From positions 434,001 through 498,000 of the forward strand of contig NZ_FVZL01000002.1 of assembly GCF_900168295.1 (NCBI RefSeq): 64,000 nucleotides of DNA, written 5' to 3'. This document shows, one piece after another, positions 16,056-25,494 of the stretch. Under the pieces are notes generated by a model that was not told the origin of the DNA, ran no database searches, and worked only from the letters and a program-made list of their open reading frames with translations. Source of the stretch: Arthrobacter sp. P2b (lineage in GTDB: Bacteria > Actinomycetota > Actinomycetes > Actinomycetales > Micrococcaceae). Both the position numbers and the translations under genes were made by a program. Every line of letters begins with the position of its first letter. The first letter of the stretch is position 1.

Positions 16056-17591
16056 ATGAATCCATTGACGACGACGGCGGCTCCCGCGTCCGCCGCCGCC
16101 CCGACAGTTCCGTCGAGGGACCGGTTCCGCCCCGCATGGCACTACACCGCCGAACGCAACTGGCTCAACGATCCCAACGGGCTGGTCTACCTCAACGAGA
16201 CCTACCACCTCTTCTACCAGCACAACCCCTTCGGCACGGACTGGGGCAACATGTCCTGGGGCCACGCCACCTCCCGGGATCTGCTGCACTGGGAGGAGCA
16301 GCCGGTGGCCATTCCCTGCGACGCGCAGGAGGCCATCTTCTCCGGCTCAGTGGTATTCGACCGGAACAACAGCAGCGGATTCGGCACTGCCTGGAACCCG
16401 CCGCTCGTGGCTGTCTATACCAGCGCCTACGGTGGTGACTCGCGGTTGGCCGGCCGGCAGGCCCAGTCCCTCGCCTACAGCGTGGACGAGGGCAGGACCT
16501 GGACCAAGCACCAGGGCAACCCGGTCCTGGACCGCGCCTCGGCCGATTTCCGGGACCCCAAGGTTTTCTGGTACGACGGCGCCGCCGGAGGTTACTGGGT
16601 CATGGCCGCCGTCGAGGCGGTGGAGCGGCAGGTGGTGCTCTACAAGTCCGCGGACCTGAAGGCCTGGGAGTACCTGAGCACGTTCGGGCCTGCGAACGCC
16701 ACCGGCGGTGTGTGGGAATGCCCGGACCTGTTCGAGCTGCCCGTGGACGGGAACCCGGAGGACAGGAAGTGGGTCCTCATCGTGAACATCAACCCGGGAG
16801 GAATTGCCGGCGGCTCAGCCGGGCAGTACTTCCAGGGCGGGTTCGACGGCGTGACGTTCAGGTCCGAATCGACCGTCACCGAGGGCCTCCAGAAGGACGG
16901 CAGCCGGATGCGCGAGTACGGCTGGCTGGATTGGGGACGTGACTACTACGCCGCCGTCTCCTTCAGCAATGTGCCCGACGGCCGGCGCATCATGATCGGA
17001 TGGATGAACAACTGGGACTACGCGGGCTCCATCCCCACCGGCGGCTGGCGGAGTGCAATGTCGTTGCCGCGGGAAGTTACGCTGACCCGGGTGGACGGCA
17101 AGGTGGTGCTCCGGCAGGAGGCTGTCGATCCCTTCGAGGGATCGGAGTCTGGAACCTTCCACCTGGGACCGCAGCGCTTGGTGCCGGGGACGCTGGAACT
17201 TCCGGTCACCGGGACAGTGGCGCGCATCGATGTTGAGTTCGAGCCGGGCACCGCGACGCGGGTGGGACTGATGCTCCGCGCGGGCGGCGCCCAGGCCACG
17301 CTGCTCACCTACGACGTGGCGGAAGGAATGCTGCGCCTGGACCGGAGCGCGTCAGGGCACGTGGATTTCCACGCAACCTTCGCCTCCATTGAGACGGTGG
17401 CCGTCCCGTTGCAGGACGGCCGCCTCCGCCTTCGCGCCTACCTTGACCGTTGCTCAGTGGAGGTCTTCGCCCAGGACGGGCTGGCCACCATCACGGACCT
17501 CGTGTTCCCTGCTGAGGCGGGCACGGCTTTGGCGATCATCGCTGAGGGTGAGGGCGCGCAACTCCTGGCGCTCGACGTCGTCGGCGGCTGA
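16056..17591 (+). CDS. Glycoside hydrolase family 32 beta-fructosidase (cytoplasmic)
   Basis: 511 aa. The beta-propeller catalytic domain shows the three GH32 landmarks: WLNDPNG with the nucleophile Asp39, FRDPK at about residue 170, and WECPDLF with the acid/base Glu. A C-terminal beta-sandwich follows (about residues 345-511). There is no signal peptide, so it acts on imported substrate in the cytoplasm. It hydrolyses beta-fructofuranosides (sucrose, inulin or levan fragments); which one cannot be told by eye. Last gene of the lacI-importer operon. Confidence 0.93.
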   Translation: MNPLTTTAAPASAAAPTVPSRDRFRPAWHYTAERNWLNDPNGLVYLNETYHLFYQHNPFGTDWGNMSWGHATSRDLLHWEEQPVAIPCDAQEAIFSGSVVFDRNNSSGFGTAWNPPLVAVYTSAYGGDSRLAGRQAQSLAYSVDEGRTWTKHQGNPVLDRASADFRDPKVFWYDGAAGGYWVMAAVEAVERQVVLYKSADLKAWEYLSTFGPANATGGVWECPDLFELPVDGNPEDRKWVLIVNINPGGIAGGSAGQYFQGGFDGVTFRSESTVTEGLQKDGSRMREYGWLDWGRDYYAAVSFSNVPDGRRIMIGWMNNWDYAGSIPTGGWRSAMSLPREVTLTRVDGKVVLRQEAVDPFEGSESGTFHLGPQRLVPGTLELPVTGTVARIDVEFEPGTATRVGLMLRAGGAQATLLTYDVAEGMLRLDRSASGHVDFHATFASIETVAVPLQDGRLRLRAYLDRCSVEVFAQDGLATITDLVFPAEAGTALAIIAEGEGAQLLALDVVGG

Positions 17592-17600
17592 ACCCGGCTG

Positions 17601-18824
17601 TCAGCCCGCTTCCGCTTCATCGTCCGGAGCCGCTCCCAGACCAAGCTCTGCCAGTAGCGATGGATGGTCGAAAGTGTCTGCGACGCAGCCGATAAGCACC
17701 GGGGGCACCCGGAAATGGGTGTCAATGGTCAGCAGCCCGAGTTCTGAAAGTTCCTCCAACCGGGCCATGGCCACCCTGGTCAAGTCGGTGACGGCAGCCT
17801 TCTCGGCTTCCTGCGCACGATCTGGGGCTGCCTTCATGCGTTCCACTGACGGTGGTTCCGCCGTGGCTGCCGCCAGCAGGATGGACACCTGCACTGCGGA
17901 GAGTGGATGCTCCCAGGGCTCCTCGGGATCAAGCCGCAGCACGGCCTGCTCCAGGAAACATGACGTGAACATGGTGAAGTCGTCCAGCTGCTCCGCGGCG
18001 CTGCCGTCCAGGAAGTGCGCGGGATCCTCGAAGGGCACCACTTTCGTCGGCTTGACCCTTATTAGCTCGGCGGTCTGAAGCGTGGCCCAGATTTCGGCAA
18101 GCAGGGGCACCTCGTACATGCTGCGCACGGTGGGGACATCGCCGGGCTCATCTGCCCGCTTGGTGCCGCCCCTGGCCGACACGCCGACGCAGGCGGCGGC
18201 CTCCTCGATGTCCTTCAGGCGAAGGGCGCCCGTTCCGGTCACGGGCTTCCCGTCGCCAATCCATCGAAGCAGGGCTGTTGCTTTCTGGATCAGAGGCAGG
18301 GCGGTGAAGGCTGCCAGTGCCTGCTCCTGGGGAATGTCCGGAACCTCGATGGACTCCTGTCCGTCGTCGCCGTCGGCGAGGCTGTCGAAGAAGTCCAGGG
18401 CTTCGGCCAACCGCTCCGCCGGCCCGGTCCACCGGCCGGTTTCAGACAGGAACTCGAGGTAACTGCGGACAGAATCAACGATCAGGGCAGCCTGTTCCGG
18501 GTCAGCGGTTTCGGGATCCTGCGCACGGCCGGCGGTGGTGACTTCCTCCGCGACGGCGTTGGCCAGGGCAGCCGGGTCGAAGCTTGTCACGTCGGGCGCA
18601 GCAGTGGTCTCCAGATAGCGGCTGATGGTGGGTTCCATCAGCTTCAGGTATTGCAGGGCAGCGGCGCCCGCTCCGGGCGTGCCGTCGTCGAACCATTGGA
18701 CATAGGCCGGCGCCAATGCGTCCAGGGCGCGGGCGGCACGGAAGGAACTGAGGGAGACCGGCCCCGGGCGGCGTTGTCCCGCCGAACCCTTGCCGGAGCG
18801 ACGGTTTTTACTGTTCTTGCCCAA
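17601..18824 (-). CDS. Hypothetical alpha-helical protein (407 aa)
   Basis: Starts with TTG and a basic tail (MGKNSKNRRSGKGSAGQRRP), then a long predicted helical domain with ALDALAPAYVQWFDDGTPG and LQYLKLMEPTISRYLE, a conserved-looking TALPLIQKATALLRWIGDG, and a C-terminal LAELGLGAAPDDEAEAG. No membrane segment, catalytic motif or known domain. It converges on the GH32 gene with 9 bp between the stops. The region around it contains no partner genes on the same strand. Function unknown. Confidence 0.75.
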   Translation of the reverse strand: MGKNSKNRRSGKGSAGQRRPGPVSLSSFRAARALDALAPAYVQWFDDGTPGAGAAALQYLKLMEPTISRYLETTAAPDVTSFDPAALANAVAEEVTTAGRAQDPETADPEQAALIVDSVRSYLEFLSETGRWTGPAERLAEALDFFDSLADGDDGQESIEVPDIPQEQALAAFTALPLIQKATALLRWIGDGKPVTGTGALRLKDIEEAAACVGVSARGGTKRADEPGDVPTVRSMYEVPLLAEIWATLQTAELIRVKPTKVVPFEDPAHFLDGSAAEQLDDFTMFTSCFLEQAVLRLDPEEPWEHPLSAVQVSILLAAATAEPPSVERMKAAPDRAQEAEKAAVTDLTRVAMARLEELSELGLLTIDTHFRVPPVLIGCVADTFDHPSLLAELGLGAAPDDEAEAG

Positions 18825-18911
18825 GGAGTACCTAACTGCCGGAGAATGCTTTGCGGGAACGACGCTACTGAGTTCTGCGGTGCTCTGCCACTTTCAGCGA
18901 AGAACGCTGGT

Positions 18912-18923
18912 TAGGCTGTAGGG
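18912..18923 (+). promoter_or_regulatory. Leaderless-type -10 (TAGGCT) before ATG 18924
   Basis: TAGGCT at 18912-18917, then 6 nt, then the ATG of the phosphomutase-like gene. A start-proximal GTAGGG is too close to serve as a Shine-Dalgarno site. Confidence 0.5.
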
Positions 18924-19616
18924 ATGGCGACAGTTATTCTCGTGCGGCATGGCCGCACCACAGCCAACGCCGCTGGACTGCTGGCGGGCAGGGCGGCCGG
19001 CGTCAGTTTGGACCCGTTCGGGCGCGAGCAGGCGGCCTTGACCGGGGACAGACTCGCAGCCGTGCCCTTGGCCGGGGTGGTATCGAGCCCCCTCGAGCGT
19101 TGCCGGCAAACCGCCCAGCTCATCCTCGATCGCCAGGCTGGTAGTCCTTCTGCGCCCACCGATCCCGATCTCACCGAGTGCGATTATGGCCAGTGGCAGG
19201 GCCGCATGCTCACCGATCTCGCCACCGAAGACCTGTGGGCGGCCGTGCAGTCGCAGCCGTCCGCCGTCGTGTTTCCCGGCGGTGAATCCATGGCGGCGAT
19301 GCAGGCCCGGTCGGTAGCAGCAATCCGACGGCACGATGCAGCCTTCGAGTCAGAGTACGGGCCAGGAGCCGTGTGGGTGGCAGTGAGTCACGGTGACATC
19401 ATCAAATCAATCCTTGCCGACGCGTTGGGTATGCACCTCGACCTGTTCCAGCGCATCAACGTGGGCCCGGCCTCCGTATCGATCGTGCACTATGGTGCTG
19501 TTCGGCCGAGCGTCTATGCGACAAACACCGACGCGGGGGATCTGTCATGGCTGTCGAAAGGCGTCAACTCCGGCGATGCGCCGGTGGGTGGCGGTGCCGG
19601 ACAGACGGCCCAGTAA
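18924..19616 (+). CDS. Histidine phosphatase, MSMEG_4193-type phosphomutase
   Basis: 230 aa of the phosphoglycerate-mutase-like superfamily. The phospho-acceptor motif VRHGRT is at residues 7-12 (His9), SSPLERCRQTAQ carries the second Arg, an acidic ECDYGQW follows, and the second His is in VAVSHGDIIKSILAD. The C-terminal 45 residues are family-specific. It is the first gene of a conserved actinobacterial trio with DUF3090 and SCO1664; M. tuberculosis Rv2135c-Rv2133c has the same order near mshC. The substrate is unknown, and here mshC does not follow. Confidence 0.88.
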   Translation: MATVILVRHGRTTANAAGLLAGRAAGVSLDPFGREQAALTGDRLAAVPLAGVVSSPLERCRQTAQLILDRQAGSPSAPTDPDLTECDYGQWQGRMLTDLATEDLWAAVQSQPSAVVFPGGESMAAMQARSVAAIRRHDAAFESEYGPGAVWVAVSHGDIIKSILADALGMHLDLFQRINVGPASVSIVHYGAVRPSVYATNTDAGDLSWLSKGVNSGDAPVGGGAGQTAQ

Positions 19617-19627
19617 CCTTATGTGCC

Positions 19628-19639
19628 TAAAATACTGAC
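19628..19639 (+). promoter_or_regulatory. Leaderless-type -10 (TAAAAT) before ATG 19640
   Basis: TAAAAT at 19628-19633 is followed by 6 nt and the DUF3090 ATG. It lies in the 23-nt gap after the phosphomutase stop, so DUF3090 may have its own promoter as well as read-through. Confidence 0.5.
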
Positions 19640-20179
19640 ATGCCCACACTTGTTCACGAGTTTGCCTGGCCTGACCGCGTCGTCATCGGTACCGTCGGCG
19701 TTCCAGGGTCACGCACGTTCTACCTGCAGGTACGCACGGGCAAGCAAATTGTGAGCATTGCGCTGGAGAAGCAGCAGTCGGCCCAGCTTGCAGAGAAGAT
19801 TGACGAAATCCTCGATCAGCTCCTCACCCTCGAGGGCAACCCCTTCAGCGTTCCCACCGGTACTCCCATCGAACTCGTCGACAATGACCAGCTCGAGGCG
19901 GTCGAGGAGCAGTTCCGAACCGGTGCCATGACCTTGGGTTGGGACCCCACGACGGCCCAGGTGGTCATAGAGGCATACCCGATCATCGATGTAGATGACG
20001 ACGACGAACCGCTTGATGCTGAGGTGCCCGAAATGTTGCTGGTGCGGATGCCGGTTGGCGCCGCCCGCGCATTCGCTAAGCGGACCCGTGAGGTGGTGGG
20101 CGCCGGGCGTCCCGCATGCCCGCTCTGCGGTTATCCCGTGGACGCCGACGGGCACGTCTGCACCCTGCCCGAGGTCTGA
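19640..20179 (+). CDS. DUF3090 family protein
   Basis: 179 aa. The N-terminus PDRVVIGTVGVPGSRTFYLQ with VSIALEKQQSAQLAEKID is characteristic of DUF3090. The C-terminus CPLCGYPVDADGHVC is a probable zinc-binding CxxC...C knuckle, with the final His-Val-Cys supplying further ligands. Its biochemical role is unknown, but it always travels with the phosphomutase and kinase-like genes on either side. Its stop overlaps the next start as TGATG. Confidence 0.9.
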   Translation: MPTLVHEFAWPDRVVIGTVGVPGSRTFYLQVRTGKQIVSIALEKQQSAQLAEKIDEILDQLLTLEGNPFSVPTGTPIELVDNDQLEAVEEQFRTGAMTLGWDPTTAQVVIEAYPIIDVDDDDEPLDAEVPEMLLVRMPVGAARAFAKRTREVVGAGRPACPLCGYPVDADGHVCTLPEV

Positions 20180-20946
20180 TGCCCGCGCCCGACCTGCTGA
20201 CTGCCGAGCTGACGCTCACGGGGCGGATCAGGACGGCGTCGAATGCCACCTTTGTGGGCACCATCGGCGACACCACGGTTGTCTATAAGCCGATAGCCGG
20301 GGAGAAACCGCTGTGGGATTTTCCCGACGGCTTCCTTGCCCACCGGGAGGTCGCCGCCTACCTGGTCTCTGAGGTCCTCGGCTGGAACGTCGTGCCACGC
20401 ACCTGGCTCCGCGATGGTCCTTTGGGCGAGGGAATGGTGCAGCTGTGGCAGGACGCCGACCCCGACCAGAACGCGGTGGATCTCGTTGCTGCCGGCGACG
20501 TACCGGAGACCGGGTGGAAGCATGTCCTCAAGGGCCAGGATGAGACGGGACGGATGGTCGCCCTCGTCCACGAGGACACACCGGAGCTCAGACGCATGGC
20601 GGTATTCGACGTGGTTGTCAACAACGCCGACCGCAAAGGCGATCACATCCTTGCCATGCCAGACCGACACCGGCACGGCGTGGACCATGGACTCACCTTT
20701 CACCGTGACCACAAGCTGCGCACGGTGCTGTGGGGGTGGCTGGGAGAGACTCTGACCGACCAGGAATGCGACGGCGTCGATCGCGTCATCGAAGGACTGC
20801 ACGGTGAGCTGGGCCGAAACCTCGCGAAGTTGCTCAGCGCCGAAGAAATTGCCTCACTCGGCGCGCGCTGCACCCGGTTACGGTTGACGGGGCGGTTTCC
20901 GGCTCCGAGCGGTGACATGCCCGCGGTGCCCTGGCCGCTGTTCTAA
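20179..20946 (+). CDS. SCO1664 family kinase-like protein
   Basis: 255 aa, start overlapping the DUF3090 stop by one base, and chosen over a longer in-frame start because of this coupling. The fold resembles PI3/PI4-kinase or HipA-like proteins: TTVVYKPIAGEKPLWDFPDG (ATP-contact Lys), FDVVVNNADRKGDH (catalytic Asp/Asn loop) and HGVDHGLTFH (metal-binding Asp). It is probably a phosphotransferase acting with its two neighbours. Target unknown. Confidence 0.87.
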   Translation: MPAPDLLTAELTLTGRIRTASNATFVGTIGDTTVVYKPIAGEKPLWDFPDGFLAHREVAAYLVSEVLGWNVVPRTWLRDGPLGEGMVQLWQDADPDQNAVDLVAAGDVPETGWKHVLKGQDETGRMVALVHEDTPELRRMAVFDVVVNNADRKGDHILAMPDRHRHGVDHGLTFHRDHKLRTVLWGWLGETLTDQECDGVDRVIEGLHGELGRNLAKLLSAEEIASLGARCTRLRLTGRFPAPSGDMPAVPWPLF

Positions 20947-21630
20947 GGACGCCGAGGCAGGCTCTTGGCGATCTTCAGGAAACCCGTTGACCTGTAGCGA
21001 CCCCGGGAATTGGACAGTTTCCTACTTGTTGTAGCCAAATGACGCATCAGGTTGTAGGGATCAGCCAGCGCCGCCCAGCCCACGAGAATCCCCGGCGGCA
21101 GTCCCAAGCAGACGGTCACGCAGATGTGGTTAGCGCGAAGGTAGGACCACATGGCGGCCGCGAGCGACAGCAGACAGCCGGCGTCGATGAAGAGGCCTCC
21201 GGCCCTCGCCCAAGCATGTCTACGGGTCTGGAGCCGGGCTGAGCAGCCAGCCGGCTGACCATCCAGGCGGCGAACACGTTGTGCGGGACCTTCGAACCCA
21301 TCGCTTGGTCAAACAGCCGCAGCACCGGTTCATGAAAGTGCCCGTCTTTGAGCTGGAAGCCAGGGCAAAAAGTTCCATTCGCCATCCTTTGCCCGAAGCG
21401 ATTGCTAGTAAGTCCCGAGTCTTTGGACTATTTCGTGATTCTCGGGTTACCGAACCCGGATTTCCTGCCCTCCGACTGTCAGGATGGAATCAAAGAACAT
21501 CATGATCCACTGTCAACAAAACGGAACTCGGCGCTATTCTGACCCCACAGAAGATCATCGCGTCGGATTTCGCGTGCCAGATGAGAACAGCAGACGGGCG
21601 CAAGGGCGGGACAGAAGGGCAATATCGGGG
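20947..21630 (-). other. Gene-poor stretch with possible membrane-protein remnant
   Basis: No convincing gene in about 680 bp. On the minus strand, 20943-21190 can be read as a hydrophobic C-terminus-like stretch (VTVCLGLPPGILVGWAALAD), and an upstream piece in another frame (about 21240-21385) reads AMGSKVPHNVFAAWMVSRLA. These could be parts of a decayed gene split by a frameshift, but no family is recognisable. The rest shows no repeat, IS end or RNA gene that I can identify. Confidence 0.25.
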
Positions 21631-22506
21631 TTAGGCGTCGCGGTGACTGATGGAGATGATCGCGCCGCCGAGTGCGGCGATGACCCAGGTGATGAGGACA
21701 GCTGCGCCGGCGCCGGGACTCAGAACCTCCCTGCCGGCCCCCTGCACGGTCGTGAATGCGGCACCTGCCGAGCTTGGTAGGTATTGCAGGATTTCGTCCC
21801 AGCTGGCGGGCAGGAGGGCTCCGGCAAGAGGGGGGAGAATCATGACGCCGGCCACGACGGCCCCGATGCTGCCAGCGATGCTGCGCAGGAGGATGCCCAG
21901 CCCCAGACCGAACGTGCCGATGGCCGTGATGTATCCCGCCATCCCAGCCAGCTCACGCAGGGTGTCGTCATCGGTCAACGCGACGGTGGCGGCATCGCCG
22001 CCAGCCAGGATTGCCATGCCAAGCCAGAATGCGCCCAGAACGCCAGTAACGGCGGTGACCGCGGTTACTGCGCCAAATACGATGGACTTCGACACGACAA
22101 CTTGCCAGCGCCGGGGAACCGCGGCGACTGTGGCGGCAATCATGCGGGAAGAGTATTCACGGGCGCCGGCGAGGCAGCCGAGGACGCTGATCACCAGGAC
22201 GGCGAAATTCGCGCCGGACAACACGACGGACAGCGGGTCAGTGCCGCCGCCGCCGTCGCTGGGCCCGGCGACAGAGCCGGTCGACGTTGCGGCGGCGAGA
22301 CCTCCGAAACCGACCAGGACCAGTACCACCAATGCCATGCCGATCCACGTACTGCGCAGGGTCCGTATTTTTATCCACTCGGATGCGATCGCCCGGCCGA
22401 GGCCTTGACGACGGGCAGTAGTGGCGGAAGCGGTGCGCCGCCGGCTCGCCGCGATGTCAGCGGTACGGCTCGTGGGCGCCGTGACTGTGGTGGTGGGGTT
22501 GGTCAT
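21631..22506 (-). CDS. ABC-2 type transporter permease
   Basis: 291 aa. A 45-residue basic, Thr/Ala-rich N-terminus leads into IASEWIKIRTLRSTWIGMAL, typical of ABC-2 permeases paired with drug-type ATPases. Six hydrophobic helices follow, including AGAREYSSRMIAATVAAVPR. The start overlaps the stop of the ATPase gene (TGATG), so the two are translationally coupled and form one exporter. Substrate unknown; antibiotic or lipid export is typical. Confidence 0.88.
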   Translation of the reverse strand: MTNPTTTVTAPTSRTADIAASRRRTASATTARRQGLGRAIASEWIKIRTLRSTWIGMALVVLVLVGFGGLAAATSTGSVAGPSDGGGGTDPLSVVLSGANFAVLVISVLGCLAGAREYSSRMIAATVAAVPRRWQVVVSKSIVFGAVTAVTAVTGVLGAFWLGMAILAGGDAATVALTDDDTLRELAGMAGYITAIGTFGLGLGILLRSIAGSIGAVVAGVMILPPLAGALLPASWDEILQYLPSSAGAAFTTVQGAGREVLSPGAGAAVLITWVIAALGGAIISISHRDA

Positions 22507-23459
22507 CAGGCGGCCCTCCGGGCGTCAGTGGTCGTGGTGGAGTGGGTGTTGTGTGGATTTGCGCCGGTGTACTCGACGCTGTCGCGCGTCAGGTTCAGGT
22601 AAGCCGTCTCCAGTGACGCCTCCACCGGGATCAGGGAGTGCAGCCGCAGCTTATGCAGGGCGGCGGCGTCACCGATCGCGTCAGCGGTGAGTCCCCGGAC
22701 CTCGAGGCGCCCGATTTCCGGGGACGTTACGGTGGCGCCGGTGCCGGTAAGCAGTGGAGCGAGGGTGTTAGTGTCAGGCGAGACGACAATGACGAGCCCG
22801 TCGGAAGAGTCGGCGATGAAGTCGTCCATTGAGGTATCGGCGAGGATGCGTCCCTGACCAATGACCAGTAGATGGTCGGCGACAAGCTGCATCTCGCTCA
22901 TCAGGTGCGAAGACAGCAAGACGGTGCGTCCGCCCTCCGCTAGCTCGGTAAGCAGGGCGCGAATCCACTGAATCCCGTCAAGATCGAGGCCATTCACCGG
23001 CTCGTCGAGGATCAGCACACCTGGGTCGGCGAGGAGCGCCGCGGCGATACCGAGGCGCTGGCCCATGCCCAGAGAGAATTTGCCCGCCGGTTTCCCGGCG
23101 ACCTCGGTCAACCCGACGGTCCCAAGCACCTCCTCCACTCGACGCGCGCCCACGCCGACTGTCGCACCGAGCCAGAGCAGATGATTGCGGGCACTGCGGC
23201 CACCGTCTACTCCCTTTGCGTCAAGAAGCGCCCCCACCTCGGCCAGTGGAGCCGACGTCTTAGCGTAGGGGCGCCCGTTGACAAGTGCCGTCCCTGAGGT
23301 GGGCCGGTCCAAGCCAAGGATCATGCGCATGGTCGTGGACTTACCGGCACCATTGGGACCTAAGAAACCCGTCACCACCCCCGGCCGGATGACAGCACTG
23401 ATGCCGTCAACCGCCACCTTGTCACTGTATTGCTTACTGAGCTGCTGTAGCTCGATCAT
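22506..23459 (-). CDS. ABC transporter ATP-binding protein (drug/lipid exporter type)
   Basis: 317 aa. Walker A GPNGAGKSTT at about residues 33-42, a degenerate signature KFSLGMGQRLGIAAALL, Walker B GVLILDEPVNGLD and an H-loop SSHLMSEM. The CcmA/DrrA-like C-terminal extension is present (TGATVTSPEIGRLEVRG, then LETAYLNLTRDS). Three consecutive ATGs lie at the start; the third (23459) has AGGA at 6 nt spacing. It drives the adjacent ABC-2 permease. No regulator is adjacent. Confidence 0.9.
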   Translation of the reverse strand: MIELQQLSKQYSDKVAVDGISAVIRPGVVTGFLGPNGAGKSTTMRMILGLDRPTSGTALVNGRPYAKTSAPLAEVGALLDAKGVDGGRSARNHLLWLGATVGVGARRVEEVLGTVGLTEVAGKPAGKFSLGMGQRLGIAAALLADPGVLILDEPVNGLDLDGIQWIRALLTELAEGGRTVLLSSHLMSEMQLVADHLLVIGQGRILADTSMDDFIADSSDGLVIVVSPDTNTLAPLLTGTGATVTSPEIGRLEVRGLTADAIGDAAALHKLRLHSLIPVEASLETAYLNLTRDSVEYTGANPHNTHSTTTTDARRAA

Positions 23460-23613
23460 CATCATTCCTATCGTCGGTGGAGTCTGTATCACGAGCGTCC
23501 GCTCGAGTCGTGGTCATCCTTGAAGGCCGCCATCCGTGGCAAACCGCATGCGCGATACACCGTAGGAGCGGTGTGTTGAGCGGATACCCCTGGTGGTATC
23601 CATCCACTTCACG

Positions 23614-25059
23614 CTAGGAGCCGGTCCTGCTGGCCTCAGGGACCTCTTGCTGTTTGGTGCCATTGTTTGGGCGTCGCAGCATGAGAGCTGCCAGTACTGC
23701 CCCGATGAGTGCGATCAATCCGGCCCCAACGAATGCTGAGGAGAATCCGCTGGTCAGGGCTTCAGTGTCACCAATCTGGTCAGCTCCGAAGGCTGTCGCG
23801 ACTGCGGTCATGCCAGCCAGACCGATCGCCGAACCGATCTGATAACTGGTGTTAACGATGCCGGCGGCGAGCCCTCCTTCTTCCGGACCCGCACTGGAGA
23901 TCGCGGTACCGAGCGAGGGAATGAAGGCCAATGACATACCCAACGCCGCAACGAGCGAGGCGGGGAGCACGTCAATCCAGAAGTTTCCGCCGGGACGGAT
24001 GAGGGAGAGCCATCCCATTCCGACGGCCAGTACGGTGAGGCCTGCAACAGTCATGGCTTTCGGACCAAAGCGGTTGATCATCCGGGGTGCGAGGACGATC
24101 ATCCCGATCATGATGAGCACGGTCATGGGGAGGAGTGCGGCCCCGCTGGGGAAGGCGCTGTATCCAAGGACCTGTTGCAGGTAGAGGTTTAGGAAGAACC
24201 ACATGGGAATCCAGGCTCCACCCAGCAGCAGCTGGGCAATGTTGGCTGCGCCCAGGTTTGAAGTGCGGAAGATCCCCAACCGCATCAGAGGGTTACGCAG
24301 GCGTGCTTGAAGCCGAAGGAAGATTCCCAAAAGGGCGAAGGCTGCTATCAACACCAGCCAGGTCTCCGGAGATCCCCACCCGACCTCTGGGGCGCGCACG
24401 ATCGCGAAGACGAGCGCACCGGTTCCGGCGGTGGCGGTAGCGGCGCCGAGCAGATCAATCGAGCCTTTGCGGGCGATCCCAGCCGGCATGAGGACGGGTA
24501 TTGCGAGTAGGGCGATGATGGCGATGGGGATGTTGATGTAGAAGACCCAGGGCCATGAAACATACTCGGTGATGATTCCACCAAGGAAGACACCAGCGGT
24601 TCCACCGGCAGGTGCGGCAGCACCGTAGATTGCCAGAGCCTTGGTCAGCTGCTTCGGCTCCGCCCCGAAGAGCATCATCAACAGGGTCAAGGCCGAAGGT
24701 GCGATAAGGGCTGATCCCAGGCCCTGCACAGCACGTCCCGTGAGCTCGATGGCTACATCTCCGGCAGCGCCGGCGATAAGGGACCCAATGAGCAGGATCA
24801 CCCAGCCGGCTCCGAAAATGCGGCGTGCACCGAACAGGTCCGACAAACGCCCACCGAGGAGCAGCAGGCCGCCAAAGGCGACCACGTAGGCGTTGAAGAC
24901 CCAGGAAAGATCTTCCTGTGAGAATCCCAGATCTTCCTGGATGCGAGGCAGAGCGACGCCGATGATCGACGTATCCATGATGACCATGAATTGCGCTGTC
25001 GCTATGAGAGCAAGAGCGAGTCGTCTCCGTGAAGACGATAGCTGGGGAATAGCAGACAT
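23614..25059 (-). CDS. MFS transporter, DHA2 (14-TMS) drug:H+ antiporter
   Basis: 481 aa with about 14 hydrophobic helices. MDTSIIGVALPRIQEDLGFS in TM1 and the GRLSDLFGARRI loop between TM2 and TM3 (motif A) identify the DHA2 subfamily of EmrB/QacA-type exporters. Motif C is present near GGTAGVFLGGIITEY. It would export hydrophobic compounds using the proton gradient. A tract of about 430 bp without a clear gene lies upstream, and no regulator sits next to it. Confidence 0.9.
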   Translation of the reverse strand: MSAIPQLSSSRRRLALALIATAQFMVIMDTSIIGVALPRIQEDLGFSQEDLSWVFNAYVVAFGGLLLLGGRLSDLFGARRIFGAGWVILLIGSLIAGAAGDVAIELTGRAVQGLGSALIAPSALTLLMMLFGAEPKQLTKALAIYGAAAPAGGTAGVFLGGIITEYVSWPWVFYINIPIAIIALLAIPVLMPAGIARKGSIDLLGAATATAGTGALVFAIVRAPEVGWGSPETWLVLIAAFALLGIFLRLQARLRNPLMRLGIFRTSNLGAANIAQLLLGGAWIPMWFFLNLYLQQVLGYSAFPSGAALLPMTVLIMIGMIVLAPRMINRFGPKAMTVAGLTVLAVGMGWLSLIRPGGNFWIDVLPASLVAALGMSLAFIPSLGTAISSAGPEEGGLAAGIVNTSYQIGSAIGLAGMTAVATAFGADQIGDTEALTSGFSSAFVGAGLIALIGAVLAALMLRRPNNGTKQQEVPEASRTGS

Positions 25060-25494
25060 TTCATACTCCTAGGGTTGGGGAGCCCGCCCCCGCGGACGGG
25101 AAGGTCACAAATTGGGCCGGGAGTTTTAACTGGTTTGCATGAGTGAAAGCTGCGGGAAATTCATACCGCTTGTACGGTTTCCACCGGCACGCTTTACGCT
25201 TTCGCTTTGGCTCGTACGCTCTAGGCTCTGAACAAACCGCGCGGAAGGGAGGAACCGTTGCGGCCACAGGACCCTGGCGGCCCCTTAATGGATGGCGCCA
25301 GCCGGGCCGGCGACGCCCAAGCGCTCACCTGTCTCGATTTCTTCAGCACCCCTGCAGATTCCTGCCACGAGATGACGGCGGGACAACGCCCACGTGCTAG
25401 CTATGGGAAACACGTTGCTTTCAGCCCACAGCTATCTGACGTGCCGGCCGTATAGGAGTAGGGCAGGCGACAGACTTGGGTGGGGTACTGGACG
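25060..25494 (+). other. Stretch without a clear gene upstream of the MFS gene
   Basis: Holds the MFS promoter region. On the plus strand, a TTG at 25258 with GGGAGG 5 nt upstream opens a 65-residue frame to 25455, but its product has no recognisable domain or coding pattern, so it is not called as a gene. Nothing else identified. Confidence 0.3.

Noticed and set aside
21386..21630. Insertion-sequence end upstream of the ABC exporter
   Set aside because: No terminal inverted repeat pair or transposase fragment could be found.
25258..25455. TTG-started 65-aa frame with a good Shine-Dalgarno site
   Set aside because: No domain or coding signature beyond the ribosome site; kept only as a note in the gene-poor stretch.
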